The notes under the pieces are model-generated. The model made no database searches, had not been told where the DNA came from, and saw nothing but the letters and a program-made list of their open reading frames with translations. Positions 1-8,675 of a stretch of DNA of 64,000 nt are shown here, piece after piece; positions within the stretch are counted from its first letter, which is position 1; each line of letters opens with the position of its first letter. The stretch is from assembly GCF_011303955.1 (NCBI RefSeq), contig NZ_CP049886.1, positions 124,001-188,000 of the forward strand, read 5' to 3'. Origin of the DNA: Vagococcus coleopterorum. GTDB lineage: Bacteria > Bacillota > Bacilli > Lactobacillales > Vagococcaceae. The position numbers and the translations under genes are program-made.

Positions 1-396
1 TAACTCTTGATCAGTTAATTCAAGTTGTTCGCCACCATTTACTAGTGCTTCTTTCGCAGAATTTTCAAGTGACGTATATTTTTCTAAACGTGCTTCTAAT
101 TCTTCCGTGCGTTTCATTTTATTTTTTAACTCTTCCATTTCAGCCGTCATTTTTTTCATTTGAGCTTCCAGGCGCATTGCTTTTTCTTCTTTTTTTAATT
201 GATCCGATAACGCATTAATCCCTAATAAAATTGAGGCATTTTCTAAAGTTGTTTCGGGTGCGATGTCACGAATTTCTGCTAATTGCTTATTCGCAATTTC
301 TGTCACGATATCCATATGAACTTTGCTTTCAGTTCCAATAATTGTATAAGTTTTGTTAGCGATTTTTGCTTTGTAACGATTTTTTGTCTGTGTCAT
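1..396 (-). CDS. zapA: Cell division protein ZapA (3' part cut by window edge)
   Basis: This is the N-terminal 132 codons of ZapA, which bundles FtsZ filaments and promotes Z-ring assembly at midcell. The reading frame starts MTQTKNRYKAKIANKTYTII, a typical ZapA beta-strand opening, and continues into a long charged coiled coil (about residues 55-115, rich in K, E and M), which is the dimerisation helix of the family. The frame is still open at position 1. The ATG at 394-396 is chosen because an AGGAGG lies 9 bases upstream; the ATG at 401-403 is out of frame and too close to that site. The gene is divergent from rnhC. Zap-type proteins sit beside rnhC in many Firmicutes, which supports the call. 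Confidence 0.88.
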   Translation of the reverse strand, partial: MTQTKNRYKAKIANKTYTIIGTESKVHMDIVTEIANKQLAEIRDIAPETTLENASILLGINALSDQLKKEEKAMRLEAQMKKMTAEMEELKNKMKRTEELEARLEKYTSLENSAKEALVNGGEQLELTDQEL

Positions 397-593
397 CACT
401 CATAACCTCCTGGTTCAATCTAATGTTATTTAACCGTTTCATTTAATAAACGTAATTAAGCTTAATTATAAGGTAGTTCTTTTCAATTTACAATTCATAC
501 TACTTAAATATCTTAGTTGAGTTTTTATTTTTTTTTCGATACACTTAACAAGATTCGTTCACATCAAATGACTAGCAAAAGGAGTTGTCCAGT

Positions 594-1502
594 TTGAGTT
601 CTTCAACTGTTATAAAAGTAGATCAAGGAGTCATGGCGAAGATGTCTGACTACTACGACACACATAAAAAAGCGAAAACTCCACCTTATAGCACATTCTC
701 TGCTACTAAAAATGGTGTGACGATTACCGCATACACTTCGGGAAAAGTTATGTTTCAAGGGGCAAATGCAGAGCAAGAAGCTGCTATCTGGGGTTCAGCC
801 TTAGAAAAGAAAAACACTGCCCCAGTGTCTGGCTTACCGAAAGATTTTTCAAGCCGGTCAGCTATTGGTAGTGATGAAGTCGGAAACGGCAGTTATTTAG
901 GTCCCGTCGTTGTTTGCGCTTCTTATGTTGATCAAAAACACATGCCATTATTAAAAGAACTTGGGGTCAAAGATTCAAAAGAATTAACTGACCGTGAAAT
1001 CAAATTAATCGCTAAAGATATTAAAGAAGTCATTCCTTATCGTGAATTAATTGTGACACCGGAAAAATACAATCAAATCCAGCCAGACTATAATGTTAAC
1101 CGAATGAAAGTAGCGTTACACAACCAAGCTATTCATTTGTTATTACAAGACTTAGCACCATTAAAACCTGATAGTATTTTAATTGATCAATTCACTCCAG
1201 AGAAAAATTATCGCAAATATTTAGAACGTGAAAAAATTCAAGTCACAGATAATTTGTACTTTGCTACGAAAGCGGAACAGCATCATTTAGCCGTCGCCGC
1301 TTCCTCTATTATTTGTCGTGCTAGCTTTTTAGAAGCTTTGGATCAAGCTACTTTAGAATTAGGCTTTACGGTTCCTTCGGGAGCTGGACCTAAGTCTGAC
1401 TTAGCCGCTGCTAAGATTTTAAAACGTGGTGGCATGAACTTACTACGTCAATATGCTAAGCTACATTTTGCTAACACCCAAAAAGCTCAAAATAAACTAT
1501 AA
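594..1502 (+). CDS. rnhC: Ribonuclease HIII
   Basis: Ribonuclease HIII cleaves the RNA strand of RNA/DNA hybrids in the cytoplasm. The 302-aa protein has the extra N-terminal TBP-like substrate-binding domain (about 1-80) that separates HIII from HII. The catalytic core begins at SAIGSDEVGNGSYLGPV (about 89-105), with the Asp-Glu pair of the DEDE active site. Two TTG starts are possible, at 585 and 594. The one at 594 is preferred because AAAGGAG lies 8 bases before it, while the TTG at 585 touches that site directly. No in-frame ATG exists before the TBP-like domain. The gene is monocistronic here and ends at a bidirectional hairpin. Confidence 0.93.
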   Translation: MSSSTVIKVDQGVMAKMSDYYDTHKKAKTPPYSTFSATKNGVTITAYTSGKVMFQGANAEQEAAIWGSALEKKNTAPVSGLPKDFSSRSAIGSDEVGNGSYLGPVVVCASYVDQKHMPLLKELGVKDSKELTDREIKLIAKDIKEVIPYRELIVTPEKYNQIQPDYNVNRMKVALHNQAIHLLLQDLAPLKPDSILIDQFTPEKNYRKYLEREKIQVTDNLYFATKAEQHHLAVAASSIICRASFLEALDQATLELGFTVPSGAGPKSDLAAAKILKRGGMNLLRQYAKLHFANTQKAQNKL

Positions 1503-1534
1503 AAAAAGAAGCTACTAAAAGTAGCTTCTTTTTT
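1501..1534. terminator. Bidirectional intrinsic terminator rnhC / yrzB
   Basis: A 9-bp stem (GAAGCTACT / AGTAGCTTC, loop AAA) is flanked by an A-run and a T-run, so it can terminate both convergent transcripts. Confidence 0.9.
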
Positions 1535-1539
1535 GTGTC

Positions 1540-1845
1540 TTATGCGTCAGCGTCTTCAACGAATGTATTGAAAACTTCTTCAATCATATCCCACTCAGCA
1601 TCTGTTTCGATGTTTTTAAGTTCACCTTCATCAGATCCTTCAGTTTCAATGTATTGGTAAGCTAATAACTCAACGTCAGTATCATCTTCATCAACACCTG
1701 CAGGGAATAGTAAAACGTATTGTTTGTTAGCAAATTCTTCTTCACCATCGATTGTTAATAAGATTTCGAATAAAGATTCGTTACCTTCGTCATCGATTAA
1801 TGTGATAAATTCTGTTTCTTGTTCGTGGTTGTGCTCTTCAGTCAT
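1540..1845 (-). CDS. yrzB: DUF1292 / UPF0473 protein YrzB
   Basis: This 101-aa, strongly acidic protein belongs to the DUF1292 (UPF0473) family, which has no settled function. The family core EFITLIDDEGNE and a middle segment YVLLFPAG are visible, followed by a Glu/Asp-rich C-terminus. It is the last gene of the ireB-ruvX-yrzB cluster, an order conserved across Firmicutes. An AGAGGA sequence lies upstream of the ATG. The gap to ruvX is 23 bases, so it is very likely co-transcribed. Confidence 0.88.
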   Translation of the reverse strand: MTEEHNHEQETEFITLIDDEGNESLFEILLTIDGEEEFANKQYVLLFPAGVDEDDTDVELLAYQYIETEGSDEGELKNIETDAEWDMIEEVFNTFVEDADA

Positions 1846-1868
1846 GTTAAATTCCTCTTTTCCTATAG

Positions 1869-2291
1869 TTAATTGCTTGTTTTGTCTAAATAATTTTGTA
1901 AAATCATTACCGCCGCTAGCTTATCAATTACTTTTTTACGTTTGCTTCGAGAAACATTACCTTCCTCGACCAACATGCGTTCTGCTTCTACTGTTGTTAA
2001 GCGTTCGTCTTGGTAAGCCACTGGGACACCTGATAACTCTTCAATCTTCTTGCCATAAGCCATTGAAGCTTCGGCTCTCGGTCCAATTGAGTTGTTCATG
2101 TTCTTAGGTAAGCCAATGACTAATTGATCCACTTTATGTTCTTCAATCAATTCTTGGACGCGGTCAAACCCAAAATCGCCTTCCGCTTCATTAATGCGGA
2201 TAATTTCAATTCCTTGCGCAGTCCAGCCTAAAGGATCACTAACTGCGATACCAACTGTTTTAGACCCTACGTCTAAACCCATTTTGCGCAT
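1869..2291 (-). CDS. ruvX: Holliday junction resolvase-like / pre-16S rRNA nuclease YqgF (RuvX)
   Basis: This 140-aa protein of the YqgF/RuvX family has an RNase H-like fold. It is proposed to process the 5' end of pre-16S rRNA and was earlier annotated as a Holliday junction resolvase. The N-terminus [20 protein letters not shown] carries the first catalytic Asp in the typical [15 protein letters not shown] motif. VIGLPKNMN and [12 protein letters not shown] match the later family motifs. Its start overlaps the ireB stop by one base (TAATG), indicating translational coupling. Confidence 0.93.
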   Translation of the reverse strand: MRKMGLDVGSKTVGIAVSDPLGWTAQGIEIIRINEAEGDFGFDRVQELIEEHKVDQLVIGLPKNMNNSIGPRAEASMAYGKKIEELSGVPVAYQDERLTTVEAERMLVEEGNVSRSKRKKVIDKLAAVMILQNYLDKTSN

Positions 2292-2557
2292 TATTTAGCT
2301 GTCCCTTGATTGCTTAAGTATGATTTGATTAACTCTTCCATAATTTCATCACGTTCGTGACGACGAATTAAGTTACGAGCATCTTGGTAACGGGGAATAT
2401 AAGCTGGATCTCCAGAAAGTAAATATCCCACGATTTGGTTAATTGGATTGTAGCCTTTTTCTTCTAAAGCTGAATAGACCGTTGTTAATGTTTCAGCAAC
2501 TGATTGTTTTGAAAAATCATCTACTTTGAATTGGACTGTTTCATCTGTAAAACTCAT
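2291..2557 (-). CDS. ireB: IreB family regulatory phosphoprotein (UPF0297)
   Basis: This 88-aa UPF0297 protein matches IreB of Enterococcus faecalis, a dimeric substrate of the PASTA kinase IreK and a negative regulator of cephalosporin resistance. The N-terminus [10 protein letters not shown] keeps Thr4 and Thr7, the two threonines known to be phosphorylated in IreB. The central block [22 protein letters not shown] is the family signature. It is the first gene of ireB-ruvX-yrzB; alaS, often found upstream in other genomes, is absent and prsA lies there instead. Confidence 0.9.
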   Translation of the reverse strand: MSFTDETVQFKVDDFSKQSVAETLTTVYSALEEKGYNPINQIVGYLLSGDPAYIPRYQDARNLIRRHERDEIMEELIKSYLSNQGTAK

Positions 2558-2650
2558 TAGTCAACACCTCACTCCTATTATTTGTACACCTCTATTTTAC
2601 TAGATAACTAAGGAAACTACAAACTTTTAGACTATATCTGAGAAAATAAA

Positions 2651-2674
2651 AAAACAACCCCTAGGGGTTGTTTT
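2651..2674 (-). terminator. prsA terminator
   Basis: A perfect 24-base palindrome (AAAACAACCCCT and its complement) lies just past the prsA stop and is followed on the minus strand by a T-rich run. Confidence 0.88.
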
Positions 2675-2677
2675 TGA

Positions 2678-3694
2678 TTATTTTGATTCTTCTTTATCTG
2701 CTTCTTTTGTTTCGGTAGTTTTTTCATCTTTATCAGCATCATCTTTTTTATCTTTATCTTTTGAATCAGCTTCTTTTTTATCTTCTTTTGGTTTTTCAAC
2801 AAAGGCTGATAAGACATTTTTCAATTCGTCATCGGTTACTTTTACATTAGCTTTTGTTAATTCTTTTCCGATTACAGCCGGAATGAATTCTTGATCAGCT
2901 TTTTGAGCATCCGCTGCGATTTTTGTTAATTCATCTTTAAAGGCTGACATGTCAGTCCCTTTTTCTTGGTTCTTAACCATTTTTACAATGTAGAAACTTT
3001 CTACTGGTTGACCCATTTGATCCATTTGTTTAGACGTAATAATTTCTGACATTTCATCATTTTTCAATTTGAAAGCAGCTTCTTTCACATCTTCAGGCAG
3101 CTCTTGGCTAGCAGAATTGAATTTAATTGCTCCTTTATCTTTACTTGAAGCGTGCTCTGATTTTTCACGAGCCACTGTTTCAAAATCTGTTCCAACATTA
3201 ATTTCTTCGAGCGCTTTTTCAGCTGTTTCTTTATCTTTGACTGAAATCAAACGAGCATCTACTTCTGGATGGAAGTCTGCCCAAACTGATTCTAGGTCTT
3301 TATCTTTTACATCAACATGAGCATCTAACATTTTATCAAATGCTAATTGTGGTTTAATTACTGAATCTTTGTAGCTTGCTTCAGTAAAACCAGCAGATTT
3401 TAGTTGTTCTTCAAACGTATCGCCAAACTGTGCTTTAACTTCATCTAATTTAGCTTCAATATCTTTTTTATCAATATCTTTGCCATAAGCATTTTCAGCT
3501 ACACGGAAGATAATTGTATTTTGTAAGCTTTGTTGAACGTTTTGATCTTTCTTGATTTCTTGGAAAAATTCTCCAACGGTGATTTTATCACCTTTCATTG
3601 TGACTAACTCTTCGTTCCCTGATGGTGAACAAGCTGCTAATGTCATAGCACAGACCATACCGACCAATGCTACTGCAATTTTATTTTTTTTCAT
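2678..3694 (-). CDS. prsA: PrsA foldase lipoprotein (parvulin-like)
   Basis: This 338-aa extracytoplasmic lipoprotein helps exported proteins fold after Sec translocation. The signal peptide MKKNKIAVALVGMVCAMTLA ends in a LAAC lipobox (Cys22). SurA/trigger-factor-like helices flank a parvulin-type domain (about 130-240). The first parvulin motif reads ARLISV where active PPIases have a His, so isomerase activity may be lost and the protein may act as a holdase; this is inferred from one missing residue. The last 40 residues are a Lys/Asp/Glu-rich disordered tail. The ATG at 3694 is preferred over 3709 because it begins the signal peptide cleanly, though neither start has a strong ribosome site. 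Confidence 0.92.
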   Translation of the reverse strand: MKKNKIAVALVGMVCAMTLAACSPSGNEELVTMKGDKITVGEFFQEIKKDQNVQQSLQNTIIFRVAENAYGKDIDKKDIEAKLDEVKAQFGDTFEEQLKSAGFTEASYKDSVIKPQLAFDKMLDAHVDVKDKDLESVWADFHPEVDARLISVKDKETAEKALEEINVGTDFETVAREKSEHASSKDKGAIKFNSASQELPEDVKEAAFKLKNDEMSEIITSKQMDQMGQPVESFYIVKMVKNQEKGTDMSAFKDELTKIAADAQKADQEFIPAVIGKELTKANVKVTDDELKNVLSAFVEKPKEDKKEADSKDKDKKDDADKDEKTTETKEADKEESK

Positions 3695-3836
3695 ATTTAA
3701 TTGACACATCCATTCATATAATTTAACTGCTATTTCATTTAAAACTACTTTCCAACTATACCATAAGATAAAATGCAGACCTATAGTATGCCTTGATAAT
3801 TCAAAGAAAAATCACATTTGAACACGACTTTTAAGA

Positions 3837-4181
3837 TTATTTTAATTTATCTTGTAGCGTCGAGATTCGTCCCTTAATTGTGCTTACTTGATTTTGAATT
3901 TCTTTAACTCTTGGTTCTGCTTGAAATTTAAAGTCTTCAATCAAATCAGCTGTTTCTGTTTGAACTTCTTTTAGTTTAGGTAATTCAGCTTTGACAACTT
4001 CACTGTGCCCCTTAACGTTTCGAATGTCTTGAGTCCACGTAACAACTGTATCTTTTGATCCAACCGCTTCATCTACAATTGATTGACGCATGGCTTTTCC
4101 GCTTTTCGGGGCCATCAATGTTGCGACAATCCCGCCGACAGTTGTGCCAAACAAAACACCTTTTGCAAATTTTTTAAACAT
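3837..4181 (-). CDS. YtxH domain protein
   Basis: This 114-aa protein has a short glycine-rich hydrophobic N-terminus (about 8-25, GVLFGTTVGGIVATLMAPKSG) that ends in the APKSG motif of YtxH/general-stress proteins. A coiled-coil tail follows (about 60-114). The corresponding Bacillus gene near hit is yhaH. The start overlaps the end of hit by 8 bases, so translation is probably coupled. Its cellular role is not established; a membrane-associated stress protein is the usual description. Confidence 0.8.
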   Translation of the reverse strand: MFKKFAKGVLFGTTVGGIVATLMAPKSGKAMRQSIVDEAVGSKDTVVTWTQDIRNVKGHSEVVKAELPKLKEVQTETADLIEDFKFQAEPRVKEIQNQVSTIKGRISTLQDKLK

Positions 4182-4608
4182 CCTTCATCACCTGCTCATT
4201 TAGTTTACTTGCTAATGCTTGTAACTCTGCTTGCGAGTATTTTTGACTATTGTCTTTAAATTTAATTGAGAAGTCATCTTCTGTTGTGTATCTAGGAACT
4301 AGATGCAAGTGTGAATGGAAGACTGTTTGGTAAGCAAGTTCTTTATTATTGTTAACAATATTCATCCCTTGCATTTCTGGTAAGGCATGTTCCATCGCTC
4401 GCGCAATTTTAGGAATTTTAGCAAAAACTACTCCCGCCTCTGCTCCTTGATAATCAAAAATATCTGCTACGTGTTTTTTGGGAATGACTAATGTGTGCCC
4501 AAGTGTCACTTGTGATAAATCTAAGAAAGCATAAACCTCTTCATCTTCATATACTTTATAGCTAGGAATCTCTTTATTGATTATTTTACAAAATATACAA
4601 TCTGTCAT
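4174..4608 (-). CDS. hit: HIT family nucleotide-binding hydrolase
   Basis: This 144-aa histidine-triad protein hydrolyses nucleotide phosphoramidates or related AMP conjugates. The HxHxH motif is HSHLHLVP (about 98-105), and an N-terminal CIFCKI zinc/knuckle segment is typical of bacterial Hit. The ATG at 4608 is chosen because GGAGATG lies just upstream and because the longer frame adds 23 residues not seen in the family. It is divergent from ecsAB, as in Bacillus. Confidence 0.93.
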   Translation of the reverse strand: MTDCIFCKIINKEIPSYKVYEDEEVYAFLDLSQVTLGHTLVIPKKHVADIFDYQGAEAGVVFAKIPKIARAMEHALPEMQGMNIVNNNKELAYQTVFHSHLHLVPRYTTEDDFSIKFKDNSQKYSQAELQALASKLNEQVMKDV

Positions 4609-4696
4609 CTTGTCATCTCCTTTAATATCCTTAGTGCTATCATACGTGAACAAAGGGCGTGCTGTAAAGTTAAACACCCGTTTTTAACAAGTTGTA

Positions 4697-4705
4697 TGAT
4701 ATAAT
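4697..4705 (+). promoter_or_regulatory. Extended -10 promoter of ecsAB
   Basis: TGATATAAT (TG-N-TATAAT) is an extended -10 with no good -35 partner, 30 bases before the ecsA start codon. Confidence 0.65.
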
Positions 4706-4734
4706 AAAGCACATAAAAATACTGGAGGGTCAAG

Positions 4735-5478
4735 ATGAGTTTATCACTTAAAAATGTGACCGGTGGATATGGTCACTTAGCTGTTTTAAAAGATGTTAGC
4801 TTTGACGTGAATGCTGGTGAAATGATTGGCTTAATCGGCTTAAATGGTGCTGGAAAAAGCACTACAATCAAAGAAATCATTGGTTTACTGACACCACAAC
4901 AAGGTAGTATTACAATTAATAACCAAAGTCTCGCAATGGATTCGGAAGCTTATCGCAAAGCGATTGGCTACATTCCCGAAACCCCAAGTTTATATGAAGA
5001 GTTAACCTTGCGTGAACACATTGAAGTCACTGCCATGGCTTACGACATTCCCAAAGAGGAAGCATTTAAGCGAGCACAACCTTTACTGGAAACCTTTAGA
5101 TTAGACACTAAATTAGATTGGTTCCCCGCTCATTTTTCAAAAGGAATGAAACAAAAAGTGATGGTCTTATGCGCCTTTTTAGTCGAACCTGACCTCTATA
5201 TCATTGATGAACCATTCTTAGGTCTTGACCCGTTAGCCATCCACGCGCTATTGGAATTAATGGCTGAACGTAAAAAAGCGGGCGCTGCAATCTTAATGTC
5301 GACGCACATTTTAGCTACTGCTGAGCGTTACTGTGATCGTTTTGTAGTCTTGCATGAAGGAAAAGTACGTGCTTACGGTACATTAGTTGAGCTACAAAAA
5401 GAATTCAATATGCCTGAGGCAAGTTTAGATGATATTTATTTAGCGCTGACCACTCTTGAGGGAGCGGTTCAATCATGA
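4735..5478 (+). CDS. ecsA: ABC transporter ATP-binding protein EcsA
   Basis: This 247-aa ATPase pairs with EcsB. In Bacillus, Ecs affects protein secretion, competence and intramembrane proteolysis by RasP; the transported substrate is not firmly known. Walker A is GLNGAGKST (35-43), the signature region FSKGMKQK (134-141) is a variant of LSGGQ, and Walker B is YIIDEP (155-160). A strong GGAGGG precedes the ATG. The stop overlaps the ecsB start (ATGA). Confidence 0.93.
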   Translation: MSLSLKNVTGGYGHLAVLKDVSFDVNAGEMIGLIGLNGAGKSTTIKEIIGLLTPQQGSITINNQSLAMDSEAYRKAIGYIPETPSLYEELTLREHIEVTAMAYDIPKEEAFKRAQPLLETFRLDTKLDWFPAHFSKGMKQKVMVLCAFLVEPDLYIIDEPFLGLDPLAIHALLELMAERKKAGAAILMSTHILATAERYCDRFVVLHEGKVRAYGTLVELQKEFNMPEASLDDIYLALTTLEGAVQS

Positions 5479-6692
5479 AACAATTTTATAAAAAACGCTT
5501 AGCTAGTCATCAAAAACAACTAATGACCTATCTCAAATATGTTTTCAACGATCATATGATGATAGCCATGACTTTTATTTTAGGAGGGCTGGGGTTATAT
5601 TACTCTAACTTTGTTAAAACTCTCACCCCTGATTTCAAAGTTGGCTTCCTCATTATTTGGCTGATTTTACTTTTCACTTTACATATTGGAAAATTAGCAA
5701 CCTTAATCAAAGAGGCTGATAAAGTTTTTCTTTTACCCAAAGAAAAACAAATGCATGAGTATTTAGGGACTGCTTTGCGCCACTCTTTGATCATGCCTTT
5801 TTTTGCTATTATTTTAATAACAGGAGCTTGCTACCCACTCCTTTTAGCCATCAAGTCAACTAGTCTAGTTGAGCTAGTTTTTATCATAATGAGTTTACTC
5901 GCTTTAAAAATTGCTCACCTAGTCTTAGCGCAACTAAACTTTTTTGTTAAATCTCGCTATCAAGCGAAAAAAATCTATGGCATCTGGTTGCTTGCGAGTG
6001 TCATTGTCATTGCCCTTGCATTATGGCAACCCCTTTTCAGTTTACCTATTGCTGTAGCGACAGCCTTATTATCATTTGTTCACTATAATAGAACAAAACA
6101 AATTGATTACTTAGATTGGTCACAGTTAATCCAATCCGAAGAAAGTCGCATGAAACGTATTTATCGTTTTATTAATTTATTTACGGATGTTCCTGGCATG
6201 CCAACAACGGTTCACAGACGAAAGTATTTCGATCCCATCTTAGCAAAAATCAAGTCATCACAAGAGCGAACTTTTGATTATTTATATGCTAGACATTTTT
6301 TACGTGGGTCTGATTACGGTGGACTTGTTTTCCGATTAACCATTATTGGTGGCCTTGCATTATTTTTCATCGACCAAACTATTTTAGCTAGTGGACTAGG
6401 TTTACTGATTATTTTCTTGATTGGCTTTCAGCTTTTACCTATGGTTAATGCTTTTAACTATATTTCAGCTGTGCAGCTTTATCCCGTGGCTCAAGCTGAT
6501 AAAACTAAAGCTTTATCACGCTTAATCCAAATCGTTCTATTCAGTATTTCAATCATCTTCAGTCTTATTGCTTTAATCAGTTTTAATGATAAAGCACATG
6601 CTAGTTTGTTCATTTTGCTATCACTTCTGGAAGTTGTTATTTTCACACGTTTTTATCTGCCAAAAAAATTACAAAAAATGACAAACTTATAG
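5475..6692 (+). CDS. ecsB: ABC transporter permease EcsB
   Basis: This 405-aa integral membrane protein is the permease partner of EcsA. Hydrophobic segments occur near residues 25-45, 55-75, 100-150 (two), 160-195 (two), 285-325 (two) and 345-400 (two). The family region with TKALSRLIQIVLF lies near the C-terminus. It overlaps ecsA by 4 bases. No EcsC homologue follows. Confidence 0.92.
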   Translation: MKQFYKKRLASHQKQLMTYLKYVFNDHMMIAMTFILGGLGLYYSNFVKTLTPDFKVGFLIIWLILLFTLHIGKLATLIKEADKVFLLPKEKQMHEYLGTALRHSLIMPFFAIILITGACYPLLLAIKSTSLVELVFIIMSLLALKIAHLVLAQLNFFVKSRYQAKKIYGIWLLASVIVIALALWQPLFSLPIAVATALLSFVHYNRTKQIDYLDWSQLIQSEESRMKRIYRFINLFTDVPGMPTTVHRRKYFDPILAKIKSSQERTFDYLYARHFLRGSDYGGLVFRLTIIGGLALFFIDQTILASGLGLLIIFLIGFQLLPMVNAFNYISAVQLYPVAQADKTKALSRLIQIVLFSISIIFSLIALISFNDKAHASLFILLSLLEVVIFTRFYLPKKLQKMTNL

Positions 6693-6710
6693 ACAGTTTC
6701 TCATAAAGTG

Positions 6711-6739
6711 TTGACGTTGTCCTCAGACAGCTTTAAAAT
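6711..6739 (+). promoter_or_regulatory. SigA-type promoter of ytmP
   Basis: TTGACG and TAAAAT are separated by exactly 17 bases, about 40 bases before the ytmP start codon. Confidence 0.7.
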
Positions 6740-6777
6740 AAAAGAGACGTACTCTAGTAAAGAAAGGATGGAGTTTC

Positions 6778-7560
6778 ATGGAAGCAAATTTAAAGTTTGA
6801 TAACAAGTGGTTACTCCAACCAATCGCTGGAGATACTGGCCAAGCCTATATGGGAACTTCAGACAATGAAAAGATGTTCATTAAACGTAACTCCCCGCCA
6901 TTTTTAGCAATTTTATCCCGCGAAGGTATCGCTCCCAAATTAATGTGGACAAAGCGACTTGGAAACGGCGATGTCTTAACAGCTCAAGAATGGCTAGATG
7001 GTGATTTGCTGACATCTGAAAATTTAGGTAATCATCTAGGTGTCGTTCAAATCTTGCAACACCTACACGGTTCCGAAAACCTTGCTGACATGCTTGAAAA
7101 AGTTGGCGGCAAAAAAATGCAACCCTTGGACTTCTTAAGCAGCTATATTACTGACCTACCTTTCGGCTTGAAAGATAACAAGTATTTAGAAAGCATTTTA
7201 GAATATCTAGAACACTACATCCCAGAACCTGTACCGTTATCAGCTTGTCATGGCGATCCTATTCACAATAACTGGTTACAAGCAGCAGATGGGCACCTTT
7301 ATTTAGTTGACTGGGATTCTAGCATGTTAGCCGACCCTGCTTCTGATTTAGGAACGATTTTAGGACGTTATGTGGACCACGATGATTGGACAACTTGGTT
7401 ACACCAGTATGGTATTCCTAATAATAAAGAAAACATGGATCGGATCTATTGGTACTGTGGCATGAACTTCTTATTACGAATTAAACATTATTATCTACAA
7501 GGTAACTTTAAACAAGTCAATAAAGAAATTGCCTTGCTAAAGAAAATATTTATTTATTAA
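6778..7560 (+). CDS. ytmP: Choline kinase/aminoglycoside phosphotransferase-like protein YtmP
   Basis: This 260-aa member of the APH/choline-kinase fold has the Brenner-type catalytic motif CHGDPIHNNW (about 157-166) and the metal-binding LVDWD (about 176-180). Its substrate is unknown. It sits directly upstream of trmB, as YtmP does beside YtmQ (TrmB) in Bacillus, hence the name. It is separated from trmB by a terminator, so the pair is only partly co-transcribed. Confidence 0.85.
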   Translation: MEANLKFDNKWLLQPIAGDTGQAYMGTSDNEKMFIKRNSPPFLAILSREGIAPKLMWTKRLGNGDVLTAQEWLDGDLLTSENLGNHLGVVQILQHLHGSENLADMLEKVGGKKMQPLDFLSSYITDLPFGLKDNKYLESILEYLEHYIPEPVPLSACHGDPIHNNWLQAADGHLYLVDWDSSMLADPASDLGTILGRYVDHDDWTTWLHQYGIPNNKENMDRIYWYCGMNFLLRIKHYYLQGNFKQVNKEIALLKKIFIY

Positions 7561-7567
7561 CTACCCG

Positions 7568-7596
7568 ACTCTCTGCTATAATAGCAGAGAGTTTTT
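7568..7596 (+). terminator. ytmP terminator, with a -10-like TATAAT in the loop
   Basis: An 11-bp perfect stem (ACTCTCTGCTA / TAGCAGAGAGT, loop TAA) is followed by TTTTT. TATAAT spans the stem top and loop, so the element could double as the trmB -10. Confidence 0.85.
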
Positions 7597-7617
7597 AATT
7601 AGAAGAGGAGAATACAG

Positions 7618-8265
7618 ATGCGCGTAAAAAATAAACCGTGGGCAAAAGATAAACTTGCTGAGTACCCACAATTTGTTGTAAACGAACCTGAAGTTTGGAA
7701 AGGTCGTTGGCAAGAACGTTTCGGCAAGAAACAACCCCTACATATCGAAGTCGGAACTGGTAAAGGTCAATTCATTTATCAAATGGCCAAAGCTAATCCT
7801 GACGTTAACTATATTGGAATCGAAATTGAAACGAGCGTCATCGTGACTGCTCTAGAAAAATTAATTGAAGAGCCACTTCCTAACCTACAATTGTTAAGAG
7901 TCGATGGTCGTGATTTAACAGAATACTTCAATGATGCAGAAGTTGACTTACTTTACTTGAACTTTTCTGATCCATGGCCAAAAACACGCCATGCCAAACG
8001 TCGTTTAACGTATAAAACTTTCTTAGCAACTTATGAACAAATCTTAGTACCTGACGGTGAAATCCATTTCAAAACAGATAACCAAGGATTATTTGAATAT
8101 TCACTTGCTAGCTTTTCACAGTACGGTATGATCATTAACCAAGTTTGGTTAGATTTACACAATTCAACCTTTGAAGGTAATATCAAAACAGAATATGAAG
8201 AAAAATTCTCAAACAAAGGTTTTAGAATTAATCGTGTGGAAGCTTACTTCCCTTCAGACAAATAA
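7618..8265 (+). CDS. trmB: tRNA (guanine46-N7)-methyltransferase
   Basis: This 215-aa SAM-dependent enzyme makes m7G46 in tRNA. The SAM-binding motif [10 protein letters not shown] (about 43-52) and the TrmB signature [16 protein letters not shown] (about 118-133) are clear. The length is normal. GAAGAGGAG lies before the ATG. It ends at a bidirectional terminator. Confidence 0.96.
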   Translation: MRVKNKPWAKDKLAEYPQFVVNEPEVWKGRWQERFGKKQPLHIEVGTGKGQFIYQMAKANPDVNYIGIEIETSVIVTALEKLIEEPLPNLQLLRVDGRDLTEYFNDAEVDLLYLNFSDPWPKTRHAKRRLTYKTFLATYEQILVPDGEIHFKTDNQGLFEYSLASFSQYGMIINQVWLDLHNSTFEGNIKTEYEEKFSNKGFRINRVEAYFPSDK

Positions 8266-8294
8266 AAAGAACAGCCAATGGCTGTTCTTTTTTT
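8265..8294. terminator. Bidirectional terminator downstream of trmB
   Basis: The stem AGAACAGCC / GGCTGTTCT is flanked by an A-run and a long T-run between two convergent genes. Confidence 0.88.
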
Positions 8295-8628
8295 ATGCTT
8301 CTAATGGGTAGATATCAATTAATGCCCCTGTTTTAGCATCTGCGATAAATTCATATTGCGTGAAGGTGTCGCCATCTTTACAAGTGAAGCCGCCTTTATA
8401 AACTTCTGTTTCAATTCCTAAACGGTCAATCACTTCTTTATCAGATTGGATCCAAGAGCCTTCAATTTCTTGTTGTTCAGTAAACCGTTCTTTAATTTCC
8501 GATAAGACATTCGTTGTTTTAGCATCGAAGACTTCCTGACTTTTCTTCATTAAGCTAACACCTGCTAGACTCCCAATGATAGCTCCTAATCCTAGGACAA
8601 AACCATATTTTTTTAATTCTTTAGCCAT
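8293..8628 (-). CDS. Small membrane-anchored protein with PepSY-like C-terminus
   Basis: This 111-aa protein has one N-terminal membrane segment (about 8-27, GFVLGLGAIIGSLAGVSLM), a helical linker, and a C-terminal stretch YEFIADAKTGALIDIYPLE that resembles the end of a PepSY domain. A PepSY-like inhibitor or sensor on the outer face of the membrane is possible, but I do not recognise a named gene. A good ribosome site (GAGGAGG) precedes the ATG. Confidence 0.7.
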   Translation of the reverse strand: MAKELKKYGFVLGLGAIIGSLAGVSLMKKSQEVFDAKTTNVLSEIKERFTEQQEIEGSWIQSDKEVIDRLGIETEVYKGGFTCKDGDTFTQYEFIADAKTGALIDIYPLEA

Positions 8629-8675
8629 GATGTGGCCTCCTCATTCATTTTCTTAATTATAACATAACCACTATA

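Noticed and set aside
585..593. Earlier TTG start of rnhC
   Set aside because: It touches the Shine-Dalgarno sequence; the TTG at 594 has proper spacing.
2632..2817. Lys/Gln-rich 61-codon frame
   Set aside because: It is a shadow of the low-complexity tail of prsA and spans its terminator.
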